The position numbers and the translations under genes are program-made. Positions 11,926 to 23,479 of a stretch of DNA of 64,000 nucleotides are shown piece after piece. Where the stretch lies: assembly GCA_963989385.1 (NCBI GenBank), contig OZ022503.1, forward strand, positions 89,315,138 to 89,379,137, given 5' to 3'. Each line of letters opens with the position of its first letter. Positions within the stretch are counted from its first letter, which is position 1. This stretch comes from Ctena decussata (lineage: Eukaryota; Mollusca; Bivalvia; Lucinida; Lucinidae). Under the pieces are notes generated by a model that searched no databases, had not been told where the DNA came from, and saw only the letters and a list, made by a program, of their open reading frames with translations.

Positions 11926-13208
11926 AAAGAAATAGGTCCCAAATTTATGTATGTTCCAGTCAGTGTCAACCTATAAAATTTCTTGAAAGAACACAGGCCA
12001 TATGTATTTCCCCTTTACACCTGAGAAATTTTATTAGGATTGTAAAACGGTATCATTGTCACATAATGCATGATGTAAATGAAGGTGGTTTTTAGACTTC
12101 AATGCATGTCAAAGGACAAGGTTCACGACCCTGCCGAATCGGCAGTGTAAATCAGCAAAAATCAAAGTCGCTTACCAACAGCGGTATAGTATTTTTATGT
12201 GAGACCAGCATCTCTGCTTTCAGAACCAATTATTAATCTTTTGAGATAACCATGATTTCAACTATTTAAAGCGTGTAAAAATGGGTAAGATAGCAATAGT
12301 TGGTGATTTATTTTTGCGCGTTTTTGCGTCTTTGATCTCGAATTTGCCAATGGGTACAGTACTTTTATTAAATATTTTGTTACAATGATGAGATTTTCTC
12401 TCAACCTGTTGATTCAATTAGTAAGGCAGCTGTTCCCATGGTAAAACATATAGTTTTATCATTATTTTTTATTGAACTATGACCGAGAAAACGCGCGTCA
12501 CGTCACTGATATCACAATTTTGATAACGTCATAGAATCGAAAGCGCAGATTACGGTCCAATTATTATGACTTGGTGGTTTAACGTTCTTTTTCACAGTGT
12601 ATTAATCATATGGGGATGATGTGAAGGTGATTATGAAGGAATCTTTGCAATAAAGCGCCATTTAGGGTAGGATAGAATCTTGCTTGCAGTAGGGCTCGAT
12701 GCTGGAAGCGTTTACCACATGGCTTCCTCGGTCGCTTCAAAAATGACGCAAATGCTACATAATGTTTTTATCGTGAGGTATCGGTGCGAGCTTCTCACCA
12801 TAGTTTCGTCATTGTTATATAAGCTAGATTTAAACAAATAAAATATCACTGAGTTTTACATATAAAGAGTTTGAAAACTAAGTTAGGAATTACTTTACAT
12901 ATCAAAAAAACTTTTATAAAATGGTAAATACCATTCAGTGTCTTTCGTTTTGTATGTTTCATCGCGGGAAATCAGAAAAAAAAAAACAATTATATTTTGT
13001 AGAGCGATTTTTCTTTTTTTTTCAAAAACATATTGTTCCAAGTTTATATCAGTTATATAAGTTAATATGCACACATTTCAGTTGCAAAAGTGAAGCTTGA
13101 AGCGATTTTCATAATATATGCCCACATTTCATCACCAAAAGTGAAGCCTAATGATTTGTGTTTAGTTATTTTTATCGCTAGTAGGACTAAGGAGGCTTAA
13201 ACAATGCG
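11926..13208. other. Unassigned non-coding sequence
   Basis: AT-rich. Near 13075-13145 a short segment (CCCACATTTCA...AAAAGTGAAGC) is imperfectly duplicated. No gene, tRNA or domain is seen. Confidence 0.45.
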
Positions 13209-14864
13209 ATATACAGTAAAGCCAGAGAAAAACTTGACATAAAGTGCAACTGATGTGCACTAGCCCAGAGAGAGGTGTGCACATGGCTTTGAGTAAGCTC
13301 AGAGACACAGGTGCACTCGACTTTGCGACCCAAGTGCACTAGCAAATTTCCAACTCAGCAATCACCTGTGAATTCAATGTGCACATTCATGTTCAATATA
13401 TTTCCTATAAACCTACTCTACAGTTCTTACTTAGTTCAACATTGTAAGACGCCATTTATTCTTGATTTTTTTTTTTTACTTTCTTTTTATTTATCTATTT
13501 CATTCCGTCTTTTTATTTAACCAAACATATCAAATTTGATCTTTTTATATCATTTGAAGTCTGTAATCACTATCTATTTATTAATGAATACCAATCAATT
13601 AAAAATAGTGGTAAAAGGTTGGGATAATTACAGTAAATAGAACATTCTATCAAAGTAATTTAAAGGTGGGCAAACAATGATTTTTTTCTAATACCCCTTT
13701 CTTTAATTGGTCAATAGTTTTTCCTATTGACAAAATTATGAGTAGGTGGAGTGAGAAGTGCCATAATATTTAAATGTATATGATGCGTTATTCCCAACAC
13801 ATTTCTTTAATGCTTTTGTTGTTATAAGACAATAGAAAATGACAGCCAGACAGAAGTAACTTTCAGGTAAGTATTTATCTAATTGTTACCTTATTTATTG
13901 CAGAGCACCTCGTTTAGTAATGCTCATTTAAATATGTTTATTTTAGTATATCGATGTTTTGGAAGAGCCTTAACGCTGTGTATTTAATTATTTATATTTC
14001 AATATATTTATTTACATAATGTTACACGGTAATGAATTTGGCTAATTATCTCTATCACTATTTCTGAAGTAATTACAGAAATTTGTGGACTTATATATAT
14101 AATTTAATATCATTACAACTCTATAATCACTGATTATCTATCGGATTTTGCTCTTCAAACCCATAATGGAATCTCCTTCAATAAACGGGTAATAAGAATA
14201 TCGAATGCATCTCTTAATCTCCTCATTATTAGTCATAAAATATTAAAGTGCTAAGACCGCTACCAGCTTCTGGGTTCCCGGTGGTGTATATTCATGAATC
14301 AATCCAGTAAAACTTTAAAAAATGGAGATCAGAACCATATATTTTCGCCATTATAAGTTTCAATTTTAATATTATTAACTTTTTAATTCATTATTTTTTA
14401 TTTTATTTTATTTTATTTATTTATTGGTTTAGTAGTTGAAATATTCTGCAATTTAATATTTATTTATTGGTTTTGTAGTTGAAATATTCTGCAATTTAAT
14501 TTTAATAAATTTTGAATTTTCAAATAAAGAAAGACAATGCAATTTGTAAAGATAAAATTTTTGTTTCAAGGCTCGCTGCACAGATCCCTAAGACTACAAT
14601 TAGATTGTGAAACATATGTTTTGAAAATCATTGATAATCAGTTTGAGGAAACAAGTTAAGTGATTAAAGCAAGGTATCTGTTATTGATTTCCCTCAACTA
14701 GTCCACATTAGGACATAAGGTATAAAACAATAATACAATGAAAAAATCTACAAGGACATTTTAATTCTTTGTATCACATGTAGTCACCGTGGAAAGGAAA
14801 TATTCCTGTTGCATCATAATGGGTTGCAAATTGTGTAGACTCTGACCAGGCTGTAGACACATTT

Positions 14865-15100
14865 CAGCCGCGGCACCAGAAAACCAACAATGTGGTTGTG
14901 CGCCCAGCGCAGACTCAGATCAGCCTGCGCATCCGCCCAGTCTGATCAGAGTCTTCGTTTAGCCTTTAATGGGTAGCTAAGGGTCTAAGCTACCTTCATG
15001 CGGACGGCGAAGACTCTACTCAGACTGGGCGGATGCCCAGGCTAATCTGAGTCTGCGCTGGCCGCACAACCACATTGTTGGTTTTCTCGTGTCGCGGCTC
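14865..15100. mobile_element. Foldback element with GAGCCGCG ends, copy 1
   Basis: The two halves are near-complementary: CAGCCGCGGCACCAGAAAAC...AACAATGTGGTTGTGCGCCC at the left and GGGCGGATGCCCAGGCTAAT...GTCGCGGCTC at the right, with about 80-90 bp arms. The same element recurs at 49054-49289 and, truncated, at 24593-24777. Non-coding; a miniature inverted-repeat element. Confidence 0.8.
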
Positions 15101-15301
15101 ATTTCTAGTTTCTTGATGAATTGACCCCACTTGAGAAATGAGTAAAAATTGAAAATGGCAGAGTTGCTATTCCTGAAAGTGTACCCATGAACTTTAATAC
15201 TGTATACCGTGTTGCGTGAAAGTTTAATGTTTACACAGATCTCTAATGCAAAAATCCATATGATCACCAATTCAAACTGTATTCAAGGCCATCAGTAGTA
15301 A

Positions 15302-15430
15302 GGACTGTCACTCTGGGGACGGATTTTCCCATGTATTTTTACATAGACTTTTGGCCTGAAAAAAAACTAAGTCCGCAGGGTCGCCTAGTGTAAAAATACA
15401 TGGCCGTCCCCAGAGATGACAATCCATGAG
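15302..15430. repeat. Foldback repeat (CTCTGGGGACGG arms)
   Basis: GTCACTCTGGGGACGG...CCATGTATTTTTACA near 15307-15343 is mirrored by TGTAAAAATACATGG CCGTCCCCAGAGATGAC near 15391-15421. Strong hairpin potential; the interior is non-coding. Confidence 0.65.
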
Positions 15431-15539
15431 TTAATTTCCTCAGGCTAGTGAGCCTCTGTTAGGCCCTTTTAAAACCATAGAAGTCAAGTTCCTAGGCTCT
15501 CAGAGCTGTTCTTAGGACAATTCAGCGCCATTTTCCCAC

Positions 15540-15750
15540 AAGAAATAGCCGTGGGATCATGCACGCAACTTTGCGGGACGTTGTAGGAAGTTTGTAGGAT
15601 CTGTAGGAGCACACAAGAAAACTTGCGGGATCACGCGACGTCTTTGGCCAGTTGTGACGTAATGTTATAGGAAGTCTGTAGGAACTGTAGGATCCCACAA
15701 TAATTCTTTGCGGGATCACGCGACGTCTTTGGCCAGTTGTGACGTTATGT
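15540..15750. repeat. Direct tandem repeat, period about 85 bases
   Basis: GCGGGATCACGCGACGTCTT followed by TGGCCAGTTGTGACGT occurs at about 15626 and again at about 15710. A diverged related unit (GCGGGACGTTGTAGGAAG, about 15573) precedes them. Short reverse-strand frames here are artefacts of the repeat. Confidence 0.7.
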
Positions 15751-15849
15751 TTGTACGTTAATGACGTCAGTTATTTCTAGCCGAAGTAAACAAGACGTTG
15801 GCCGCCATAGAAGCTGCGCTTAGTATATTTTAAAGGGAAAATAGCAACA

Positions 15850-16382
15850 TCCACATATCCACACTGTAATTGTGGAGTTAATGTGGATTTGATGTGGATT
15901 TGATGTGAATTTTTGTGTATGTTTTGTGGAGTTGATGTGGATGATGTGGATCCACAATGTGGATGTTTTGTGGCTGATGTGGATCCACAATGTGGATGTT
16001 ACACACGTCCACATCTACACATTCGACAGTGTGGATGGTGTGGATTCGATGTGGATGTTTCGTGGAGCTTATGTGGATGTTGTGTGTAGTTTATGTGGAT
16101 GATGTGGATTTGATGTGAATGTTTTTGGCTGATGTGGATCCACAATGTGGAGTTTCCACACGTCCACATCTACACATTCGACAATGTGGATGATGTGGAT
16201 TCGATGTGGATGTTGTGTGGAGCTTATGTGGATGGTGTGGATTCGATGTGGATGTTTCGTGGAGCTTATGTGGATGTTGTGTGTAGTTTATGTGGTTGAT
16301 GTGAATTTGATGTGGATGTTTTGTGGATCATGTGGATCTACAATGTGGAGTTTCCACACGTCCACATCTACACATTCGACAA
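15850..16382. repeat. GATGTGGAT minisatellite with higher-order units
   Basis: A 9- to 15-base motif (GATGTGGAT, TTCGATGTGGATGTT) is repeated throughout. Larger units start GGCTGATGTGGATCCACAAT at 15972 and 16127, and a third partial unit starts near 16325. All contain CACACGTCCACATCTACACA followed by TTCGACA. Unit lengths are about 155 and 198 bases. Long open frames across it (repeated CGC/MWM residues) reflect absence of stops in the motif and are not evidence of a gene. Confidence 0.85.
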
Positions 16383-16837
16383 ATTAGCTTAGTCTGTGCT
16401 TTCCTAGCTTAATTCTCAAGTATGCGAACAGACAGAGATGTTCAGGCACGTGCACTTTAGCGGAAATAAGTAAAAAACGTATGACTGGTCGTTTTTCCCT
16501 TTTTTTTAGGTTTAGTTGAGTGTTAAATTACAGAGGCAAGCTACTATATAGAGCATACGAGAATACTGTAAAGTCACGTATCTGGTACAGTCAGGTCTTA
16601 TGAGGCCGAGAGTCTGATATGTATAAAGGCTCTGCAGAGCTATATGTCTACGTTAGACTAAGAGTCTAATAACAGGGGCAAATAACTATGTATAGCATAA
16701 TGAGAAAGCCGTTGGGTCACTGTTACACTGAGACACTCAGTAGCATATGTCTGTCAGAAGCAAATCCATGCAGTGCCCTTAGACTGTACAGTTACAGCTG
16801 TTCATTGAAAAAAGCCAAACAAACTTTCAAACGATAA

Positions 16838-17180
16838 AAAAAAAAGAAAGACATCAGAAATGAAAGCAAAAACAAATTTAAAATTCTTATATTTTCTTTA
16901 AAAATAAAGTTGATAGTTTAATAGCTTACAACACATGGATTCTCTTTACTTGAAATAGATAATTACAATATTTTTTTCTGTTATATTAAGAATAAATTAA
17001 CATTATGTGTATTATTTTAATTGTCTTCTAAAAATACTCAAAGAAAGAATTAAAGACAGAAAAAAGACAAAAGTTACACAAACTAAGATAATTTCCACTT
17101 TTGCAAATAAAAGAAAAAAAAAAAAAGAAAGACATCAGAAAATTAAAACCAATACAAAATTAAAATTGTTATATTTAGTT
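16838..17180. repeat. A-rich direct duplication
   Basis: AAAGAAAGACATCAGAAA and the following AATTTAAAATT.TTATATTT segment occur at about 16843 and again at about 17123, roughly 280 bases apart. Low complexity; no gene. Confidence 0.5.
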
Positions 17181-17425
17181 TACTCTTGCAATACAAATTA
17201 AAAAAAAGAAGATGATCTGGGTAGCGCACAAACTGTATGTCCATTCCATGACTGGCTAATCATAAAAGTAGGTGTAAAGGTTCAATCTGAACTCTGAACT
17301 TCAGGTGCACTACGGTTTGAGAATGGGGTGCAACTCAATGCTCAAAGCTAGCTCAGGTGTAGTGCAACTCATGTGCAACTGGGTTGCACAAGGGTGTCAA
17401 GTCTTTCTCTGGCTTTACTGTATAT

Positions 17426-18689
17426 GAAAAATGGTAAAAATACAAAGTACAGGCCATTTTTATCCCTTCCTTGTTTATATTGCTTTGCTGGTTAGGGAAC
17501 CAGTTTAAATTGTATTTTGCGGAGCGTTTCTTTAAACAAAACAAATGAAAATAATAAAAAAACTGGCAAATACCACATCAAATGACGTTCTTTATTTTTA
17601 TTGTTTATATTGATTATTTTTCGTGTCCTTTAAAAACACTCACAAAGTGACAGCTATGCCAAATACATTTTAATTCAAGCGTAAAAATCTAATGTGAAAA
17701 CCGCAATGTTGCTCCTAGGTAAACATATTAGTGTGGTTTGAGAAACTATGTTCTGAGTCAAGACTGTGCAAACTTACATACCATTTTCATTTTTACCTTA
17801 ACAGCTTTCAGTGTCACAGGGAGTGGGTCCACAACCCGAGCCTCCTCTCGAAGAACACGTCTATGCATCGTGTAAAAAGTGCACGAAGATGAACCTGTCT
17901 ATGCATTGTACAAAAAGTACTGGTAGCTTTGGTTCAGCTATGACAGGGCTATAAAATTACCCCAAAAGGGCATACGTGACAACACAGAACATAGTCCCTC
18001 CAAACCATGAACAGTAGAAGTAGGGAGAACGAAATTAAATCCTGCCATGAACAGTGCAAACTAAATGAACACAGAGGCGCCAGAACAGAAGTACCACCTT
18101 AAATGTGCAGTAGCAAGCTTGCTAAGTGTTTGTATGCGCTTATCGGGTCGATTCTGGTAACTTCGGACATACCATTTCAAACGGTGAAAATTCAGATGAG
18201 ACGGGTCAAATTAGTCGTCTCATCAGGATTTTCACTGTTTGCACAGTTATTTTTGTCTTAATTCCAAACACCTGACATATAAAAGAAGCAATGGCACTGT
18301 CCAAATTTATCTGCTGTCCGAATTTACCCGACCTGCCCCTAGGTAGCAACATAAGATGCAAGTTAGAATCCGATATATAGTATGCGATCGCATAATGAAT
18401 GAAAAAACCAATGTTCATTTGTTAATGCGTTCTATGGTATCCACAAAGAATAATTTCCTAAATAATGGCAGCTTATTATCAGCATATCTACCTTAGACAT
18501 TTTAGACGAACCTTATGTCACCTAGATGGTTGACTTAAGTTTATAGCAAAATCTAGGCAAAGCGTTCACATTAAGATTGTTTGCGAAACCACTTAAACAT
18601 AACCTTTAACATAGCTCATTTGAGAAACCATCCCCTGTACTATAGGAATTTCATATTTAATACTCAAAATATATGTTTTGTAATTATAC
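17426..18689. other. Probable intron or flank downstream of the last visible CUB exon
   Basis: No further exon could be confirmed on the minus strand. Short inverted duplications occur: TGTATGCGC-type sequence near 18130, and GTGAAAATTCAGATGAGACG at 18185 against CGTCTCATCAGGATTTTCAC at 18215, a roughly 50-base hairpin. Confidence 0.4.
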
Positions 18690-18849
18690 CTTTGCGACGA
18701 CGAAAAGTAAAATTAAATCCCTCAGCATTTACGCTGTAGTCAGAGTAGAACTCCACATAGAGTATGTTGGAAATTGTCTCCCCTATCGTCTGCCATGTTC
18801 CACTTGATCCACAGTAGTGTAGCCTGTCTGTATTACCTTTTTCAAAGAT
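18690..18849 (-). CDS. CUB domain, second half (exon of a kringle-CUB modular gene)
   Basis: This 160-base minus-strand exon starts after ATTTATCTACAG (acceptor) and ends AAAG before GTATAA (donor). Read from 18849 it begins IFEKGN and contains the third beta-sheet part of a CUB fold: HYCGSSG with the fourth conserved cysteine, ISNILYVEFYSDYSVNAEGF with the SD..VN motif that includes a calcium ligand in calcium-binding CUB domains, and the closing FNFTF. It enters in phase 0 and leaves in phase 1, the exact complement of the exon at 22617-22415; together they give one CUB domain of usual length (about 110 residues, four cysteines). CUB domains act in secreted or cell-surface proteins in protein-protein binding. 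The next exon downstream was not found; a phase-1 exit fits another shuffled domain. Confidence 0.85.
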
Positions 18850-19220
18850 CTGTAGATAAATGAGCCGTAATAAACACAAGAAGTGCATAATGCCTATACA
18901 AAGTAAAAAGATGGGCAATGATCAGGAATTAATACAATCAAATCACACATACAAGTAGGCAAGTCTTAGCCACCCTGTGCAATGATTTATTTAGATGAAT
19001 GGGTACATTTTCTGGGCAAGCAACTGCCATATTTCTTTTAGCCTCTCCTTTCATCTCTTATAGAAAAGAAGTTGCTCCCCTAAGAGCGAATTCCTTCTTG
19101 TGAGATGAGCTGAGATCACATTAAAAAAAAGCTACATTGTCCGGGGAAGCAATCAGTGCGACACCGCCGCGCCCCCTAGTATCGGAATAAGCGGAACTCT
19201 ATTTTCAAACTGACTCTAAA

Positions 19221-21430
19221 CAAGAGGGCCATGAGGCCCTGGATCGCTCACCTGAGCAATTGACAAAGTGGCTTTTTCTTATGTCTGAAATTGTCAAAAT
19301 ATGAGTCTTGGGTCAAAAGTAAAAAAATGACCAGGACCTCTTGTACTCATAAATCTTCATGTACTCATTAAGTAACCATATATACACCATTTGTTAGGCC
19401 AAAATCTTCCAGACTTTCAATGAAATCTTATGTTCTAGCATTTTCCAATATTTGACCATGCCGCAAAAAAGATCAAGGTAAACCCAAGATCATCATCTGA
19501 ACAGTCTTGGTATTATTTTAGTACTCCATGCTTCTTACAAGTTTCAAGGCCATTGGTGGTATTGGTTCTGGAGAAGAAAAATGTTAAAGGTTTATACCAT
19601 AAATGGGTATGGTGGCCATGTTGGTCATGAGACCTGGACCGTTTAAACAAATTATTGTTCAATCAACCCCAGGAGGCTCTATATGAAATGTGTTTACAAG
19701 TGGCCACTTCGCTTTTGAGCAAATGTTTGAAAATGTCAAAATATGAGAGATCTGGGTCAACGGTCAAAGAATGACCTTGACCTCTTGTACTCATTATTCT
19801 TCATGACCTCCTTTAGATGACTGTATATACCAATTTTTAGGCCGAAATCTTCAAAAATTCCCATGAAATCTTATATTCTAGCATTTTCCAATATTTGACC
19901 TTGCCGTAAAAAATGTCAAGGTCCAGTACCCAATGCTACATACAAAGTTTCAAGGCCATAGGTCAATTGGTTTTGGAGACGAAATTTTTTTTAAGGTTTT
20001 TACCATATATGGGCATGGCGGCAGACCATTTGAAAAATTTTTCGTTCCCTCAACCCCTGAAGGCTCTGTATGATTTTTGGTTACAATTTGCTCTGTGGCT
20101 TTTAAGAAGAAGTTTTAAATTGTAAAACTATGAGAATTCAGAGTCAAAGGTCAAAGAATGACTTTGATCTCTTATACTCATGACTCTTCATGTACTCATC
20201 AAGATGACTGTATTTACCAATTTTTAAGCCTAAATCTACAGAACTTTCCTTGAAATCTTATGTTCTAGCATTTTCCAATATTTGACCTTGCCGTAAAATG
20301 GTCAAGGTCAACCCAAGGTCATCATTTTGAACAATCTTGATTGTACTGGAGTACCCGATGTTACATACCAAGTTTCTGGGCCATCAGTCAATTGGTTCTG
20401 GAGAAGAAGATTTTATAAGGTTTTGACCGTGGTCATGGCGGCCATCTTGGTCATGTGACCAGGACCGTTTGAACAACTTTCCGTTCCTTAGACCCAGTGG
20501 ATTTTGAGGAGATATATGAAATTGTCAAAATATGAATGTGCTGGGTCAAAGGTCAAAGAATGACCTTGACCTCTTGTACTAATGACTCTTAATGTACTCA
20601 TTTAGACGCCTGTATTTACAAATGTGTAGGCGAAAATCTTCAAAACTTTTCAAGAAATCTTATGTTCTATCATTTTCCCATATATGACCTTGCCGTAAAA
20701 AGGTCAAGGTCAACCCAAGGTCATCATTTGAACAATACTGATATTCCTCGAGTACCGAATGCTACATACCAAGTTCCAAGGCCATCGGTAAATTGGTTCT
20801 GGAGAAGAAGATTTCTTAAAAGTTTTTACCATATATGGGCGTGGCGGCCAATTCGATCACGTGACCCAGACATTTTAACAAATTTTCATTTCCTCAACCC
20901 CTGAAAGTTCTATAATATTATGAAACTTGATTACAATTGACCCAGTGGCCTTTGAGAAGACTGTCTGTTATTCTCGAAAAATGAGATACCTGGGTCAAAG
21001 GTCAAAGAATGACCTTGACCTCTTGTACTCACAGATCTTAAGATGACTGTATTTACCTATTTATAAGCCGAAATATTCAACAGTTTCCAAGAAATCTTAT
21101 GTTCAAGCATTTTCCTATATAAAAGCATCAACGACAATATTTAAACTTACCGTAAAATAAGTCAAGGTCAACCCACGGTCATAATTTGAACAATCTTGGT
21201 AGTACTTTCGTACTCAATGCTACATACCAAGTTTCAAGGCCATCGGACTATTGGTTCTGGAGAAGAAGATTTTTCATGTTTTGACTATATATGGTCATGG
21301 CGGCCACCTTGGTCATGTGACCAGGACCGTTTGAACAACTTTCTGTTCCTTAGACCCCAGGAGGCTACATATGAAATTTGGTTGTAATCAGCCCAGTGGT
21401 TTCCGAGGAGATTTCGTTTGAAATTGTTGA
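19221..21430 (+). repeat. GAGGGCCATGAGGCCC repeat family, about five tandem 400-base units
   Basis: Begins AAGAGGGCCATGAGGCCCTG and GATCGCTCACCTGAGCAA, a repeat start I know from bivalve sequences. Each following unit holds GGTCAAAGAATGACCTTGAC, CTCTTGTACTCAT, ATCTTATGTTCTAGCATTTT, GACCTTGCCGTAAAA, GGTCAAGGTCAACCCAAGGT, AGTTTCAAGGCCAT and ATTGGTTCTGGAGAAGAAGA, ending GGTCATGTGACCAGGACCGT. Units begin at about 19260, 19740, 20140, 20540 and 21000, about 400 to 480 bases apart. The usual inverted end matching the start is missing, so the right side is truncated near 21430. It sits inside the intron between the two CUB exons. Confidence 0.8.
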
Positions 21431-21793
21431 CGACGTATGACGGACTCTGTACTATGCTAGAATGATGTACTGGAGGACGTTTTTACGGCCTCCACTCGTT
21501 GCACGGCTGCTATATCTCGGGCATGACGTCAGTAAGTTTGGCTCGGAGAGTTATGTCCGTGGCCGGCAAGGAACTTCTGTTTGAAACTTCTAGACATTAG
21601 CAATACTGGAGAGGTTCATACAAAAATTGAGATCTTTAAGTACTGTCCAGTAAGGCTATTGTGACAGTGACGTCACTGTTTGTTTACTATTTTAGATTAT
21701 GCCTATTGCTCAAGACGGGGATATTAAGTTTCGATATAAGCGATAAAGTTATTATTTACAACAAGTCAAGTAACTAGCAACTGTGTTCTAGTG

Positions 21794-21870
21794 GTTAAAT
21801 AGAGGTACCAGAGTAGAAGTTTTGGTGTGGAAAACAAGATAGCGAAGGTTCGAACCATGATATCGTTTTC
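21794..21870 (+). repeat. tRNA-like sequence, probable SINE head
   Basis: CTAGTGGTTAAATA resembles an A box, and GGTTCGAACC (21847-21856) is a good B box. The interval between them is long for a tRNA and the acceptor stem does not pair, so this is not a functional tRNA gene. Confidence 0.35.
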
Positions 21871-22149
21871 TCTTTCTTTCGTTCTTTCTTTCTTTCATTA
21901 TTACTTTATTTCTTTTTATTTATATTTTTTCATTTCTGTGTATGTGTGTTTCAGCACATGGTGGCTAAGGCATCTACTGCTTTGCTAAAAAAATGTACAA
22001 ACCAGTTATATCAGATATATCAGACGAAACGTAAACATGTGTAATGAATATGATGGATAAAATATTAAAATCTAAGACTGGAGAACTGTAAGCATCAAAT
22101 TGATAAGTTTCATTTTAAATAACAGATAGAAAAAATAATGATTTCAAAC

Positions 22150-22215
22150 TGACCCGGATTCGAACCTGCAACCCTCTGTCTGCAAAGTCGCCACGGTACC
22201 TCTACACTACACCAC
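22150..22215 (-). repeat. tRNA-like sequence, probable SINE head or tRNA pseudogene
   Basis: On the minus strand GTGTAGTGTAGAGGTA (A-box-like) is followed by GGTTCGAATCC (complement of 22156-22166). Spacing is close to a tRNA, but the acceptor ends do not pair. It faces the other tRNA-like sequence at 21794-21870. Confidence 0.4.
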
Positions 22216-22414
22216 ATTGACTGACAGCACAGCCAATTTAATACCTAGTTAAATTAACAGTCTGAGACTGAACATTTTATGATACGCTACGGTTTCCCCT
22301 ATCGCAAAATAATGGTTCAGTCTGTTTACATTCTGAGTATCCTAACTGGACAGTATCAGCCGTAATTTTTTGAAATTACATTCATATGCATTCAAGCGAG
22401 ACAAAAATAATAAC

Positions 22415-22617
22415 CATAAGTGCATCCACAAAACAATCTGCGATAGAGTCCTCAATTTCGAAAAATTGTATCACATATCTGATAACATAATTTTCAGGTG
22501 CCGTGATAGTCCAGAGACAATCGACATTGATGTCGTAAAGACCGTCGCCATCAAAGTCAGGAGCAACAATCAACCCGGAATCATCTTGAACAACTCCACC
22601 ACATTGTCGGTAGGCAT
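22415..22617 (-). CDS. CUB domain, first half (exon of a kringle-CUB modular gene)
   Basis: This 203-base minus-strand exon starts after TTTCATTGTTTCAG (strong acceptor) and stops at CTTATG before GTTATT (donor). It enters in phase 1 and leaves in phase 0. The translation gives CGG (first cysteine), SGLIVAPDFDGDGLYD, DCLWTITAPENYVI (second cysteine and the W.I.AP signature), then FFEIEDS, DCFVDAL (third cysteine with the acidic residues that bind calcium in many CUB domains). Joined to the exon at 18849-18690 it completes the fold. The intron to that exon is about 3.57 kb and is mostly the 400-base tandem repeat. The phase-1 entry matches the phase-1 exit of the kringle exon upstream (27078); the junction codon would be GAT, with no stop. 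Family function is ligand binding outside the cell; this gene's own role is unknown. Confidence 0.88.
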
Positions 22618-23479
22618 CTGAAACAATGAAATTATACCATAATTTGGAATATGGGAAAGAATATCCTCATTTCTTATCTATCGGAACAAAAATTGAAATA
22701 AGAAAATCAGGGAAGAAATTAAATATCATTAGCGATAATTATTATGATAATAATACACGTGATCAAATAAAACTAGCAAAATAACTGTTGGAGAATCCGA
22801 CTTTACCCCCGCCAAATGGCTTTGGTAAATAAGTATTATTCTCATTTTATGGAGCATGGAGAGAAAGAATTCATTGTCCACATCTGTGCCCAATATCAAA
22901 AAATTATGTATGAAATAAAGAACGAATATATATATTATTTATTTACCAAATATAAACATTCTGCTTTGAAGGGTTGGTGTGAAATCTGTTACGAAAAAAT
23001 GCAATTCAATGTACAGAGAGAAAGATATCTTAACAATACAGAGAAAAAAAAACAAGAGTAGGCTGGTTCTCAATCCAACGTTACCGCAAGTCGTCAGAAA
23101 CCTGTATATTTAATATGACTAAGGCTATGGAGAAATCATTGAAGAAAAAACATATCAAAAATTGGACGGACTGCATGATGGACGGAAAGACGGACAGAGG
23201 AAAGGACGGATGGAGAAATGGTCGAACAAACTCCATCTTTTTTAAACCGAGGGTATAATAATTATTAAAAAATATAAAAATAATTATGATTGAAGGAATC
23301 ATTTGGAGTCCAGAACTAAGTTGAACAAACCAAATAATAAGTTTTAAGAAACAACATAGTGGGCTAAATAAACGAAAATATATAATTTTCTTTCTGTTTA
23401 ACATGTATTTATACCATTTCTATTTTAACTTATCAACTTTCTTTTTTTTTCTTTCATTATTTTTGTTGGTTGTTTTAAT
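22618..23479. other. Intron sequence, no feature recognised
   Basis: Between the kringle and CUB exons. It contains a GGACGGA-rich stretch at 23160-23215 and short AT-rich runs. No exon is supported. Confidence 0.5.

Larger units (their letters stand above)
13209..17425. mobile_element. 4.2-kb interval with 22-bp terminal inverted repeats and longer imperfect arms
   Basis: Bases 13209-13230 (ATATACAGTAAAGCCAGAGA plus AA) are the exact reverse complement of 17404-17425. Imperfect pairing continues inward: both arms share GTGCAACT, GTGCACTAG/CAGGTGCACT and AGCTCAG segments for about 120 bases. The ends can be read as TA target copies around CAGTAAAGCC...GGCTTTACTG. The interior holds foldbacks, tandem repeats and a minisatellite but no transposase frame, so this is either a non-autonomous element swollen by later insertions or two inverted repeat copies. 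It lies 1.3 kb downstream of the last visible CUB exon. Confidence 0.6.

Noticed and set aside
16145..16387. Open frame across the GATGTGGAT array
   Set aside because: Repeat units lack stop codons in several frames; the peptide is a by-product of the minisatellite.
17770..17870. Minus-strand stretch resembling the cysteine-rich end of a thrombospondin type 1 repeat (CSSRGGSGC)
   Set aside because: The last cysteines fall in a different frame and the tryptophan-rich start is absent. A donor-like GT follows, but the evidence is too thin for an exon or pseudo-exon.
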